The notes beneath the pieces are model-generated. The model made no database searches, had not been told where the DNA came from, and saw only the letters and a program-made list of their open reading frames with translations. The translations under genes were made by a program, and so were the position numbers. From Streptomyces sp. WAC05374 (GTDB lineage: Bacteria; Actinomycetota; Actinomycetes; Streptomycetales; Streptomycetaceae), in contig NZ_SMNQ01000001.1 in the NCBI RefSeq assembly GCF_004353505.1, positions 186,001-250,000 on the forward strand: a stretch of 64,000 bases of DNA, in the 5' to 3' direction. Positions 7,774 through 16,889 of this stretch are shown piece by piece. How positions within the stretch are numbered: position 1 is the first letter of the stretch; every line of letters begins with the position of its first letter.

Positions 7774-9498
7774 TCACCCGTCGCGGTGGGCCACGAGCGG
7801 CGCCCGCCACACGAGCCGGCTGCCGCCCTCCCCCGGACGTTCGATCGTCAGGGTGCCGCCGACGCCACGGGCCCGCTCCTCGAGGTTGCTCAGGCCGCTG
7901 CGCCTGCCGCCGGCGGGAATTCCCCGGCCGTTGTCCGTCACGGTGAGGACGACCTCGCCGGAGGCGGCGGCCAGAGCGACCTCGACCCGGGTGGCGTGGG
8001 CGTGCCGGGCCGCGTTGCTCAGCATCTCGGTGAGCGCCGCCATGACGTGGTCGGCCACCTGCGGCGGTACGTCGGTGTCGAGCAGCCCTTCCATGCTCAG
8101 ACGGGGCGGGAAGCCGAGCGTGGTGGCCGTCTCGCCGACCGCCCGGGCGACGCTCGCCCGCAGGCTCGGCCCCGTGTCCTCCTCGCGGGCACGCAGACCG
8201 AAGATCGTGGAGCGGATGATCTTGATGGTTTCGTCGAGGTCGCCGACGGCCCTCGCGACACGTTCGGCGGCGCCCTCGTGCTGCACGAGCCGCGCGGCGC
8301 TCTGCAACGTCATACCGGTCGCGAAGAGGCGTTGAATGGCCAGATCGTGCAGGTCCCGTGCGATCCGGTCGCGGTCCTCCAGGAGCGCGAGCTGCTCGGC
8401 GTCGCTGCGGCGTTCGGCCAGCTCCAGAGCGAGCGCGGCCTGAGCCGCGAAGGCCAGCAGCGGCTCCAGTTCCGCGTCGGTGAAGACCGGTTCCCCCTGG
8501 TGCCTGGCCAGCAGCAGCACACCTCGCGTGTCCTTGGCGGCCGTGCCCAGGGGGACGGCGACCGCCGGCCCCATGCCGTCGAACCGGCAGGGCCCCGCGG
8601 TGTACCGGTCGTCCTCGGCCAGACTTACGGTGGTCACGGGTGCGCCGGCCCGGTAGGCGGCACCGCAGAGGGTGCCCTCGACCGGGACCACCAGACCGCG
8701 GCGGGTGTCGCCGTCGGCCCCGATGGCCAGCTCGACGACGAGATCGGCCGCTTCCGCGACGGGCACGGAGACATCGGCGAGCCCGGCCCCGGTGATCTCC
8801 TGGGCGCGGCGGGCGATGAGCTCCAGCACCGCCGGCCGCGGCCGGCCCGAGAGCAGGCTGTTGGTGATCTCCGCGTTCGCCTCCAGCCAGCGCTGCTGGC
8901 GCTGCGACGCCTCGTAGAGCCGCGCGTTGTCGATGGCGACACCGGCGGCCACGGACAGGGTGGAGATCACCGACTCGTCCTCGGCGTCGAAGTCCGCACC
9001 ACCGTGCTTGTCGGTCAGGTAGAGGTTGCCGAAGACCTCGTCGCGCACACGGATCGGCACCCCCAGGAACGTGCGCATCGGCGGGTGGTGGGCGGGGAAG
9101 CCGTAGGACGCTTCGTGGGCACCGAGGTCCGTCAGGCGGAGCGGCTCGGGGTGGCGGATCAGTTCGCCCAGGATGCCGTGCCCGGCCGGCAGCGGGCCGA
9201 TCTTCGCGATCTCCTCCTCCGTCAGGCCGACGGTGAGGAACTGCGACAGCGTCCGGCCGTCCGGGCCGATCACCCCAAGGGCTCCGTACTGGGCGTCCAC
9301 CAGGAGTGCGGCGGCCTCCACGATGCGCCGGAGCACTTGCGACAGGTCCAGTTCCCTGCCCACCGAGACCACGGCCTCGAGCAGGCTGTGCACCCGGTCC
9401 CTCGTACCGCGGGCCGCGTTGATACGCGCCTGCAGCTCCTCCAGCAGCTCGTCGAGCCGCATCTGGGGCATCCGCGACAGCGGCTCCTGCCCGCCCAA
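7774..9498 (-). CDS. DevS/DosS-like sensor histidine kinase (GAF-GAF-HisKA_3-HATPase)
   Basis: Soluble sensor kinase of 574 residues. GAF-A (about 45-195) includes SYGFPAHHPPMRTFLGVPIR, closely matching the DosS segment that carries the proximal haem histidine; His137/His138 are the candidates here. GAF-B is about 215-365. The phospho-acceptor is His384 in RIARDLHDLAIQRLFATGM (HisKA_3), and the HATPase boxes are MLSNAARHAHA and VTDNGRGIP. There is no transmembrane segment, so it senses an internal ligand, probably oxygen, NO, CO or redox state. The start is TTG at 9498, with AGGAGG five bases upstream. Its presumed partner is the DevR-like regulator at 6095-6823. Confidence 0.88.
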   Translation of the reverse strand: MGGQEPLSRMPQMRLDELLEELQARINAARGTRDRVHSLLEAVVSVGRELDLSQVLRRIVEAAALLVDAQYGALGVIGPDGRTLSQFLTVGLTEEEIAKIGPLPAGHGILGELIRHPEPLRLTDLGAHEASYGFPAHHPPMRTFLGVPIRVRDEVFGNLYLTDKHGGADFDAEDESVISTLSVAAGVAIDNARLYEASQRQQRWLEANAEITNSLLSGRPRPAVLELIARRAQEITGAGLADVSVPVAEAADLVVELAIGADGDTRRGLVVPVEGTLCGAAYRAGAPVTTVSLAEDDRYTAGPCRFDGMGPAVAVPLGTAAKDTRGVLLLARHQGEPVFTDAELEPLLAFAAQAALALELAERRSDAEQLALLEDRDRIARDLHDLAIQRLFATGMTLQSAARLVQHEGAAERVARAVGDLDETIKIIRSTIFGLRAREEDTGPSLRASVARAVGETATTLGFPPRLSMEGLLDTDVPPQVADHVMAALTEMLSNAARHAHATRVEVALAAASGEVVLTVTDNGRGIPAGGRRSGLSNLEERARGVGGTLTIERPGEGGSRLVWRAPLVAHRDG

Positions 9499-9751
9499 CG
9501 GTCCTCCTGACCTCGATCATCCGCTCTCCGGCCACCCTATCGGCCGAGCGGGTGGTCCGGCGGCCGGAGGAGGAGCAGTGGCCGGGACCCGGCGTCGCGG
9601 TCGGCTCGCCGATCGGCTGCGGCCCCCACGGCCGCCGCACGGTGCCGACCAGCGTGTGTGTCGACGCGCGCGCGACGGCGTGGCCACGTGGCGGCTCCCG
9701 CCCGTCCCCGGACGGCCCCGCTCGGTGCAGACATTGAGGCGGTGGTACGGC

Positions 9752-12145
9752 TCAGCCGGTCCACGTCCAGTCGGTGACCTCCGGCATGTCGGTGCCGTGT
9801 TCCCTGATCCAGGCGTGGTGGCGGGTTCGCGCGTCCGCCATGGCCTGCCGTACGCCCACGGCGCGTACGCCGAGGCCGGGCACGCGGTCGATCACGTCCA
9901 TCACGAGGCGGTACCGGTCCAGGTCGTTGCGTACGACCATGTCGAAGGGCGTCGTGGTGGTGCCCATCTCCTTGTAGCCGCGTACGTGAAGCTGGGGGTG
10001 GCCGGCGCGGCGGTAGGCCAGGCGGTGCACCAGCCAGGGGTAGCCGTGATAGGCGAAGATCACGGGCGTGTCCGCCGGGAACAGCGCGTCGTACTCGGGG
10101 CCGGTCATGCCGTGCGGGTGTTCCTCGTGGGGCATGAGCCGGGTCATGTCGACGACGTTCACCACCCGGACCGTGAGCCCGGGCAGGTGGCGCCTCAGCA
10201 GGCCGGCCGCCGCGAGGACCTCCTGGGTGGGCACGTCGCCGGCGCAGGCGAGGACCACGTCGGGCTCGCGCGTGCCGTCCTCGGTGCCCGCCCATTCCCA
10301 CACTCCGGCGCCGCGGGCGCAGTGGGTGCGGGCGTCGTCGAGGGAGAGCCAGTCGAAGCAGGGCTGCTTGCCGGCGACGATCACATTGACGTGGTCGCGG
10401 CTGCGCAGCGCGTGGTCGGCGACGGTGAGGAGGGTGTTGGCGTCCGGCGGCAGGTAGACGCGGACGACCTCGGGGCTCTTGTTGAGGACGTGGTCCACGA
10501 AGCCGGGGTCCTGGTGGGAGAAGCCGTTGTGGTCCTGGCGCCACACGTGGGACGTCAGCAGGTAGTTCAGGGAGGGGACGGGGGCGCGCCAGTGCAGGGC
10601 CCGGGAGGTCTTCAGCCACTTGATGTGCTGGTTGACCATGGAGTCGACGATGTGGACGAACGCCTCGTAGCACGAGAACAGCCCGTGGCGACCGGTGAGG
10701 AGGTAGCCCTCCAGCCACCCCTGGCAGGTGTGTTCGGAGAGGATCTCCATCACGCGGCCGTGCCGGTCGAGGTGTTCGTCGGTGGCGAGGACCGGTTCCT
10801 GCCAGGCCTTGCCGCTGGCCGCGTACACGGCCTGGAGGCGGTTGGAGGCGGTCTCGTCGGGGCCGACGAGCCGGAAGTCGCGGCGGTCGGCAGTGGCGGC
10901 CATGACGGCCTCCAGCAGGTCGCCGAGGACCTTGGTCGGCTCGTGCCGGGTGCCGCCGGGCCGGTCCACGGCGACGGCGAAGCGTTCGAGGGGCGGGAGG
11001 GGCAGGTCCCGGGTCAGCAGGCCGCCGTTGGCGTGCCGGGTGGCGCCCAGCCGGCGTTCGCCGTCCGGTACGCAGGCGAGCACCCGCGCCCGCGGCCTGC
11101 CGCGCTCGTCGAACAGCTCTTCGGGGCGGTAGGAGCGCAGCCACGCCTCCAACTGCTCGCGGTGCGCGGGATCGTCCCGTACCTCCGACAGCGGAACCTG
11201 GTGGGAGCGCCAGGTGCCCTCGACCGGGAGGCCGTCCACTTCGGCCGGGCCGGTCCAGCCCTTCGGCGTACGGAGGACGATCACGGGCCAGCGCGGTCGC
11301 TCGTCGCCCGGTCCGCCGGTGCCGGTGCGGGCCCGCCGCTGGATGCGGCGGACGCGGTCGACGGCCGTGTCCATCGCCGCCGCCATCGCCCGGTGGACCT
11401 GCTCCGGGTCGTCGCCGGTGACGGGGAGGGGGTCGTGGCCGTAGCCCCGCAGCAGTTCGTGGAGTTCCGCCTCCGGGAGGCGGGCGAGCACGGTGGGGTT
11501 GGCGATCTTGTAGCCGTTGAGGTGCAGGATCGGCAGGACGGCTCCGTCGTGGACGGGGTCGAGGAACTTGTTGGAGTGCCAGGAGGTGGCGAGCGGACCC
11601 GTCTCGGCCTCTCCGTCCCCGATGACGCACGCCACCAGGAGGTCCGGGTTGTCCAGCGCGGCGCCGTACGCGTGCGACAGGGAGTAGCCCAGTTCGCCGC
11701 CCTCGTGGATGGAACCGGGCGTCTCGGGGGCGACGTGGCTCGGCACGCCGCCGGGGAACGAGAACTGCCGGAACAGCCGGGCCATGCCTTCCTCGTCCCG
11801 GCTCACATCGGGGTACGTCTCGCTGTAGCTGCCCTCCAGCCACGCGTTCGCGAGCACGGCCGGGCCGCCGTGCCCGGGGCCCCAGACGCACAGGGCGTCG
11901 AGGCCGTCACGCCGGATCACCCGGTTGAGGTGGGTGTGCACCAGGTTCAGCCCCGGGGACGTACCCCAGTGGCCGAGCAGCCGCGGCTTGATGTGCGCCG
12001 GTTCCAGCGGCTTGCGCAGCAGTGGGTTGTCCAGGAGGTAGATCTGCCCGACGGACAGGTAGTTGGCCGCCCTCCAGTGGGCGTCGAGCGCGTCGAGTTC
12101 CTCATCGGTCAGGGATACGCCGTCCACGTCCTCGTCCCTCCGCAT
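9752..12145 (-). CDS. xfp: Phosphoketolase (xylulose-5-P/fructose-6-P)
   Basis: Thiamine-diphosphate enzyme cleaving xylulose-5-phosphate or fructose-6-phosphate with phosphate to acetyl phosphate plus a sugar phosphate. The 797-residue length is typical. Visible family features include the N-terminal [13 protein letters not shown] and [24 protein letters not shown], the ThDP/Mg motif [19 protein letters not shown], and [13 protein letters not shown] in the middle domain. The start ATG at 12145 follows GGAGGGA. It lies just upstream of the kinase on the same strand with a 253-base gap. Making ATP through acetyl phosphate when respiration fails suits a hypoxia regulon; that link is inference. 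Confidence 0.95.
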   Translation of the reverse strand: MRRDEDVDGVSLTDEELDALDAHWRAANYLSVGQIYLLDNPLLRKPLEPAHIKPRLLGHWGTSPGLNLVHTHLNRVIRRDGLDALCVWGPGHGGPAVLANAWLEGSYSETYPDVSRDEEGMARLFRQFSFPGGVPSHVAPETPGSIHEGGELGYSLSHAYGAALDNPDLLVACVIGDGEAETGPLATSWHSNKFLDPVHDGAVLPILHLNGYKIANPTVLARLPEAELHELLRGYGHDPLPVTGDDPEQVHRAMAAAMDTAVDRVRRIQRRARTGTGGPGDERPRWPVIVLRTPKGWTGPAEVDGLPVEGTWRSHQVPLSEVRDDPAHREQLEAWLRSYRPEELFDERGRPRARVLACVPDGERRLGATRHANGGLLTRDLPLPPLERFAVAVDRPGGTRHEPTKVLGDLLEAVMAATADRRDFRLVGPDETASNRLQAVYAASGKAWQEPVLATDEHLDRHGRVMEILSEHTCQGWLEGYLLTGRHGLFSCYEAFVHIVDSMVNQHIKWLKTSRALHWRAPVPSLNYLLTSHVWRQDHNGFSHQDPGFVDHVLNKSPEVVRVYLPPDANTLLTVADHALRSRDHVNVIVAGKQPCFDWLSLDDARTHCARGAGVWEWAGTEDGTREPDVVLACAGDVPTQEVLAAAGLLRRHLPGLTVRVVNVVDMTRLMPHEEHPHGMTGPEYDALFPADTPVIFAYHGYPWLVHRLAYRRAGHPQLHVRGYKEMGTTTTPFDMVVRNDLDRYRLVMDVIDRVPGLGVRAVGVRQAMADARTRHHAWIREHGTDMPEVTDWTWTG

Positions 12146-12338
12146 GTTTCCCTCCGTCTTGTCAGTGGCGGCGGCGTCCACCGGATCCCGTGGCGTGACG
12201 GAGCGTCTGCTCCCGCGCGCGTACCGGATGTCTCGCCGCAGCCCGGACGCCGCCTTCGTCGGCTCGCCGACGCACGGGCCCATGGTCGTGGGCGTTCCCC
12301 CTCACGGCACCGTGACACAGGCGGCACGGCGACAAGAA

Positions 12339-12352
12339 GGGCCGGATGGGCC
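12339..12352. promoter_or_regulatory. Possible distant DosR-like box upstream of phosphoketolase
   Basis: GGGCC-GGAT-GGGCC, imperfect, about 200 bases upstream of the phosphoketolase start. It is farther away than the other boxes, so support is weak. Confidence 0.25.
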
Positions 12353-12382
12353 ACTCCTGGGCCGGCGTTCCTGGCTGGACGG

Positions 12383-12447
12383 GGTCCTGGCCGGGGCGGT
12401 ACGCGGTCCTGGCCGGGTGGTAGGCGGTACTGGCCGGGGCGGCACGC
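12383..12447. repeat. Three tandem 21-22 bp repeats in intergenic region
   Basis: Three successive units starting GGTCCTGGCCGGG or GGTACTGGCCGGG (12383, 12405, 12426). They lie in the 484-base gap between the phosphoketolase and the membrane protein. Apart from the repeat and the weak box at 12339, I see nothing coding in this gap. Confidence 0.6.
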
Positions 12448-12629
12448 GGCGGGCCTGTGGCCGCCATGCCGGCCGGGTGCCGTTCGAACCCTCGCCGCCT
12501 GGCGCCGCGCCGAGGGGCTGACCGCGCCCGGGGACGTACGGCCCCTCCCCCGGGCGGCGGAGTGCCGCTGCACGCGTTCCGCCCGCGGGGCGATGCCGGT
12601 GGACGGGGGCGGCGGCCAGGCTCGGGACC

Positions 12630-13598
12630 ATGAGCCGGAAGACATTCGTGCACGCCTGGCCGCGCCTCGCCGAACGGGCAGCGCTGTGGTGGTCGGTGCT
12701 GTACGCGGGCGGCGCGGCCCTGGCCGCGGTGACCGGCCCCGCGTACGGGTACGCCCTGCTCGGCAAGGCGACGGGCGCCGCCGCCGAGTGGGCCACGGCG
12801 GGGCTGTACGCGGCGGCCGCCCTGCTCGCGTACGCCCTGCCCCGCCGCCGGAACGACGCCTGGCCGTCGTGGCTCGCCCGGTCGGTCGTCGCGCTCTGCC
12901 TGGCCTCGGGTTTCGCCTTTCTCTTCAGCCCGGTGCACCTGCCGGCCGTCCTGTTCGGCCGGAACCAGCCGTCGATGGACTGGGCCGCCTGGGCGAACCA
13001 GGGCCTCGCGGTGGCGGGCGCCGTGCTGTGGGCGTGCGCGGCGCTGGCGCACCGGCGCCGGGCGCGCGGACTGTGCGCGTACTGCGGGGGCCGCGCCGCC
13101 TCCGTGCCGGGCGGGGCGCGGGGCGCGGCCGGGCTCGTCGCGGTCGCCGCCCTCGTCCCGTACACGACGCTGAAGACCGCGTGGGCGCTCGGCGCGACCG
13201 CGGGCTACACCGGCGCGGGGAAGCCCGGTATGGACCCCCGCTACACCAGCGACCTGGGCATCCGCCTGTACGAGCACGGTGTCGACGTCACCGCGGCGCT
13301 CGCCGTGGCCGGCATGGTGCTGGCCCTCGCGCTGACCCGCCCCTGGGGCCGGGCGCTGCCCCGACTGCCGCTGCTGGCGCTGGGCTGGGCGGGCGCGGGC
13401 GCGCTCGCGCCGTTCGGGATCTTCCTGGCGGTGACGGGCGTGCTGGCCTGGACGGGCGTGGCCGAGGTGAGCATCCCCGACCACGCGCCGTGGGTGGTCA
13501 TGGTCGCCTACGGCGGCTTCTGCGTCTACGGCCTGGCCCTCGGCCGCGCGACCCGCTCGTACCAGCGCGCCACCCGCCGGACGTGCGCCCGCTGCTGA
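12630..13598 (+). CDS. Polytopic membrane protein, function unknown
   Basis: 322 residues with about seven hydrophobic segments: residues ~20-45, 58-72, 85-108, 120-140, 160-180, 220-240 and 252-300. A CAYCGG motif at ~148-153, in a cytoplasmic-type loop after RRRARGL, could bind a metal or be redox active. The C-terminus is basic and ends CARC. No family was recognised. The start ATG at 12630 is weakly supported by a ribosome site (GGGACC); no alternative is better. It runs convergently towards the imine reductase and shows no clear operon partner. Confidence 0.7.
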   Translation: MSRKTFVHAWPRLAERAALWWSVLYAGGAALAAVTGPAYGYALLGKATGAAAEWATAGLYAAAALLAYALPRRRNDAWPSWLARSVVALCLASGFAFLFSPVHLPAVLFGRNQPSMDWAAWANQGLAVAGAVLWACAALAHRRRARGLCAYCGGRAASVPGGARGAAGLVAVAALVPYTTLKTAWALGATAGYTGAGKPGMDPRYTSDLGIRLYEHGVDVTAALAVAGMVLALALTRPWGRALPRLPLLALGWAGAGALAPFGIFLAVTGVLAWTGVAEVSIPDHAPWVVMVAYGGFCVYGLALGRATRSYQRATRRTCARC

Positions 13599-13707
13599 GG
13601 GGTGCTGCCTCCCAGCGGGACGCCATCGTCCACCGCGACGTCCGGGGCGGCACCCTCGTGCTGGACGTCCATCGCGGGAACCGGCTTCCGGGCTTCGCCG
13701 CGCGGGG

Positions 13708-14616
13708 TCACCGGAGCAGCAGGTCCACCACGCCCGTCAGGTCCTCCTCGCCGCTGCCCTCCGCCAGGCGGCGGCGCATCAGCTCGAAGTACGGGTTGAT
13801 CAGCTCCGGGCTCACGCCCTGCTGCTCGGCCGTGGTCAGGAAGGTCGGCGTGCCCGCCACCTGCATCGCCAGGTTGGACACCACGTCCGTGGTGTAGTCA
13901 CCGCTCTTCAACTGCCGGGCCGTCTGCTGCACGGCGGGGCCGGCCATGGCGGAGATCCAGCCCGAGAGCAACGGGGCGAAGGTGACCGGGTCGATGTCCT
14001 CCTTGCGGATCAGGGCGAACGCGTGCGCCACCCCGGCGAACATCCCGTACATCGCGCTCAGCAGGGCCACGTCGTGCAGGGCGGCGAAGCCCGCGTCCTC
14101 GCCGACGTGGACGGTGCCGGCCGGGACCGCGAGGGTCTCCTGGTGCAGCTCGAACAGCTCCCGCGAGCCGCTGTAGAAGACGTAGCCACCGGCCTCGGGG
14201 ACACCGATCATCGGCGGGACGGCCATGATCCCGCCGTCCAGGTAGCGGGCGCCGCGCCCGCGGGCCCACGCGGCGCGGGCGCGGGCCTGCGCCGGCGTGG
14301 TGGTGGTCAGGTTGACCAGGTCCTTGCCGGTCAGGTCGGCGTCGGCGAGGGCCTCGCCGACCGAGGCGTCGTCAAGGAGGCAGACCACGACGAGGGTGCT
14401 CGCGGCGACGGCCCCGGCCACGTCGGCGGCGGCCTTCGCGCCCTCGTCGACGAGTGCGGCGGCGCGGGCGGGGGTGCGGTTCCAGACGGTGAGCGGATGG
14501 CCGGCGGCGAGCCAGGTACGGGCCAGGGCGGTGCCCATGGCGCCGAGGCCGAGGAGGGTGACGGGGGTCTTGAGGGAGGCGGAGGAGGTGGTCGTCTGCG
14601 ACGTCGTCTCGTTCAT
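13708..14616 (-). CDS. NADPH-dependent imine reductase / beta-hydroxyacid dehydrogenase-like
   Basis: 302-residue oxidoreductase. The N-terminal Rossmann motif VTLLGLGAMGTALARTWLAA is followed by VWNRTPARAAAL, where the basic residue after the second strand favours NADPH. The signature GGIMAVPPMIGVPEA and the all-helical C-terminal dimer domain are typical of imine reductases, a branch of the 6-phosphogluconate dehydrogenase/HIBADH superfamily. The start ATG at 14616 gives MNETTSQTTT, a disordered N-terminus. It is divergent from an HxlR regulator with a palindromic operator between, a common arrangement in which the regulator responds to an electrophile or imine and induces the reductase. 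The native substrate is unknown. Confidence 0.85.
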   Translation of the reverse strand: MNETTSQTTTSSASLKTPVTLLGLGAMGTALARTWLAAGHPLTVWNRTPARAAALVDEGAKAAADVAGAVAASTLVVVCLLDDASVGEALADADLTGKDLVNLTTTTPAQARARAAWARGRGARYLDGGIMAVPPMIGVPEAGGYVFYSGSRELFELHQETLAVPAGTVHVGEDAGFAALHDVALLSAMYGMFAGVAHAFALIRKEDIDPVTFAPLLSGWISAMAGPAVQQTARQLKSGDYTTDVVSNLAMQVAGTPTFLTTAEQQGVSPELINPYFELMRRRLAEGSGEEDLTGVVDLLLR

Positions 14617-14654
14617 GCGACCAGGCTGCTCGTGGGGCGGTTGATCACTCAAGT

Positions 14655-14672
14655 ACCCACTTCGAAGTGGGT
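14655..14672. promoter_or_regulatory. Perfect 18-bp palindrome, probable HxlR operator
   Basis: ACCCACTTCGAAGTGGGT is a perfect inverted repeat midway between the divergent imine reductase and HxlR genes. HxlR dimers bind such sites. It probably controls both promoters. Confidence 0.7.
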
Positions 14673-14722
14673 GGTTACCCTGAGGTGAGTGAGCAGGTGA
14701 GGAAGGTTCAGGAAGGGGGAGC

Positions 14723-15076
14723 ATGGCGACGCTGAACCGGCCCGGGTCCGACGGCGGGGAGCACATCTGCGGGATCGACACCGCGCTGGACGTCATCGGG
14801 GGCAAATGGAAGGTGCTCATCCTATGGGCGCTCCACGAGCAACCGCACCGCCGCTTCGGCGAACTGCGCAGGATGGTGCCGGGCGTCACCGAGAAGGTGC
14901 TCGCGTCCCATCTGCGCGAGATGGAGGCGGACGGCATCGTGGACCGCGTCTCCTACGACGAGGTCCCGCCGCGCGTCGAGTACGCCCTCACCAAGGACGG
15001 CATCCGGCTCAACGACGCGCTCGAACCGCTCGCCGCCTGGGGCCGCGAGCGGCAGGAACGGGGCGCCGCCTCCTAG
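14723..15076 (+). CDS. HxlR-family transcriptional regulator
   Basis: 117-residue winged-helix regulator. The family core is present: DVIGGKWKVLILWAL, then RRFGELRRMVPGVTEKVLA, then LREMEADGIVDRVSYDEVPP, then VEYALTKDG. A single Cys in HICGIDTALDVIG sits where HxlR members such as HypR and QorR carry a redox- or electrophile-sensing thiol. The start ATG at 14723 has GGAAGGGGGA upstream. It is divergent from the imine reductase and separated by an operator-like palindrome, so it very likely represses or activates that gene and itself. Confidence 0.88.
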   Translation: MATLNRPGSDGGEHICGIDTALDVIGGKWKVLILWALHEQPHRRFGELRRMVPGVTEKVLASHLREMEADGIVDRVSYDEVPPRVEYALTKDGIRLNDALEPLAAWGRERQERGAAS

Positions 15077-15227
15077 GATTTGCCGTCGGACATCACGCCC
15101 ACGCCGTGGGTGAACGGTTGCTTCGCAGGACTCGCGCGTGAACCCCGGCGGGTGGACCGTACGGCTGCCCCGCCGGGCCCGGTACGGACGGCGAGCCGTC
15201 GGGGCCCGGCCGGGTGCCGTCACCTCC

Positions 15228-16757
15228 CTAGAGCGGCCATTCGGCCGGGGCCGGTTCGGCGACTGTCGGGCTCGGGAGAGTGGGTGTGGTGTCGGGTGGG
15301 TCGGTGGCGAGGTCGCCTTCCATGTCGACCCAGGTGTCGTTCCACGCGTGACCGTGCTGGGGGCCGCGTTGCCAGGTGTGCGTCATCCGGCCGCCCGGGT
15401 CCCGGCCGAACACCGACAGATCCCCGCTCGGGTTGAGCACCACAGCCGGATCCGCACTCAACCGACCGCCCAACGGCGTCCACCCCGACCACGGCCCGCC
15501 CGTCCCCGACTGCCAGCGATGATGCAAACCACCGTCCGTGCCCCGGGCGAACAGGACCATCCCCCCATCACGTCCCACCAGCACCATCGGCCGGCCGAGC
15601 ACGGCACCACCCATGTCCACCCAGGTGTCGTTCCACGCGTGACCGTGTTCCGCACCCCGCTGCCAGGTGTGCGTCACCCGGCCCTCCGGATCACGGGCGA
15701 ACACCGACAAAGCGTTGTTCGGGCTCAACACCACCGACGGATCCCCCGCAAGCCGCCCACCCAACGGCGTCCACCCCGACCACGGCCCACCCGTCCCCGA
15801 CTGCCAGCGATGATGCAAACCACCATCGACACCCCGGGCGAACAGCACCATCCCCCCATCCCGACCCACCACCACCGACAAACGCCCCGCGACCGCACCC
15901 TCCATGTCCACCCACGACCCATGCCAGGCATACCCGTGCTCCGCACCCCGCTGCCACGTATGCGTCACCCGACCCCCCGCATCACGAGCGAACACCGACA
16001 GAGCACCGTTCGGACTCAGCACCACCGACGGATCCCCCGCAAGCCGACCGCCCAACGACACCCACTCAGGCGCCCACGCACCCGCCTCCGACTGCCACGT
16101 GTGCCACAACGCCCCATCCACCCCACGCACAAACACCACAAGCTTCCCGTACCGCCCCACCAAAGCCCACGGCCGCCCCACCGCACCACCCGGCGGCCGA
16201 CCCAACCCCGTCCACCCCGACCACGCACCACCCGCCACGCTCTGCCACCGATGCACCACACCACCCGACGCATCAACCCCGAACACCACCATCCCCGAAC
16301 CGTGATCCACCACCGACGGCACACCCACACCCACCCTCGCCACCCGTGGCGGTGACCCGACCGCGCGCCTGGCCTCGTCGAGGAGGGCCCGCGCCTTGGC
16401 TTCTGCCTGGTCGTAGCGCGGCGGGAATGCCGAGCGCTGCACTTCCTGTGCGGTCTGGCCTGCGGTGAGGTGGGGGAAACGCCGCTCGACCCGCATGGCC
16501 CGGGTGAAGAACTGCTCGGCCGCGTACGGTACGTGCCGGATCTGTTCGGGCGTTCCCCATCCCTGACTGGGCCGTTGCTGGAACACGCCGAGAGAGTCCC
16601 GGTCGCCGCAGTCGAGGTTGTTCATGTGCGATTCGACCCACCCGGCCTCGAAGCCGGCGAGCATCACTTTGTCCGAGACGCCGAGGTGGCGGCCGACGGT
16701 GTAGACGGTCTTGGTGACTTCGAGATCCCGGTCGGGAGGAATGTGGCAGGGGCCCAT
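15228..16757 (-). CDS. Lysozyme-like domain fused to seven-bladed PLL-type lectin propeller
   Basis: 509 residues. Residues ~10-130 look like a transglycosylase/lysozyme-like domain: VMLAGFEAGWVESHMNNLD, with Glu42 as candidate catalytic acid, then RDSLGVFQQRPSQGWGTPEQ, a common actinobacterial murein-hydrolase signature. Residues ~141-485 hold seven blades of a PLL-type beta-propeller, each starting (V/L)xVFxRgxdGxxxHxWQ and ending WVxLGG or WVDMEG. The family binds fucose or O-methylated glycans. No signal peptide or membrane segment is visible from the ATG at 16757, the only upstream Met and one with a usable ribosome site. Over about 1.05 kb the propeller is ~99% identical in DNA to that of the gene at 17352-18971. 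Target and export route are unknown. Confidence 0.75.
   Translation of the reverse strand: MGPCHIPPDRDLEVTKTVYTVGRHLGVSDKVMLAGFEAGWVESHMNNLDCGDRDSLGVFQQRPSQGWGTPEQIRHVPYAAEQFFTRAMRVERRFPHLTAGQTAQEVQRSAFPPRYDQAEAKARALLDEARRAVGSPPRVARVGVGVPSVVDHGSGMVVFGVDASGGVVHRWQSVAGGAWSGWTGLGRPPGGAVGRPWALVGRYGKLVVFVRGVDGALWHTWQSEAGAWAPEWVSLGGRLAGDPSVVLSPNGALSVFARDAGGRVTHTWQRGAEHGYAWHGSWVDMEGAVAGRLSVVVGRDGGMVLFARGVDGGLHHRWQSGTGGPWSGWTPLGGRLAGDPSVVLSPNNALSVFARDPEGRVTHTWQRGAEHGHAWNDTWVDMGGAVLGRPMVLVGRDGGMVLFARGTDGGLHHRWQSGTGGPWSGWTPLGGRLSADPAVVLNPSGDLSVFGRDPGGRMTHTWQRGPQHGHAWNDTWVDMEGDLATDPPDTTPTLPSPTVAEPAPAEWPL
15284..16336. repeat. 1.05-kb direct repeat, copy 1 (lectin propeller)
   Basis: Matches 17426-18478 at a constant offset of 2142 with no indels and about eight substitutions counted by eye. 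The match begins abruptly near the C-terminal tails and ends at the junction with the unrelated N-terminal domains. Confidence 0.9.
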
Positions 16758-16889
16758 GATGCCTTCTTTCCGTGGGTGGTGGCGCTTACACGGGAGTTGG
16801 CGGGTGGCCCTGCCGGCCGCGGCGCCGTGTCGGCGGAGCGCCGGGCGGCGCCGTGGAGCGGCAGGGCACCCATCAGGGGACGGTCCGGA

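Noticed and set aside
12276..12289. GGGCCCATGGTCGT as a further DosR-like box
   Set aside because: The right half-site matches poorly and the spacing to the phosphoketolase start differs from the other boxes.
9173..13897. Very long open frame (1574 codons) on the + strand
   Set aside because: It runs antisense through phosphoketolase and other real genes; composition is the Gly/Arg/Val bias of a high-GC shadow frame, with no recognisable domain.
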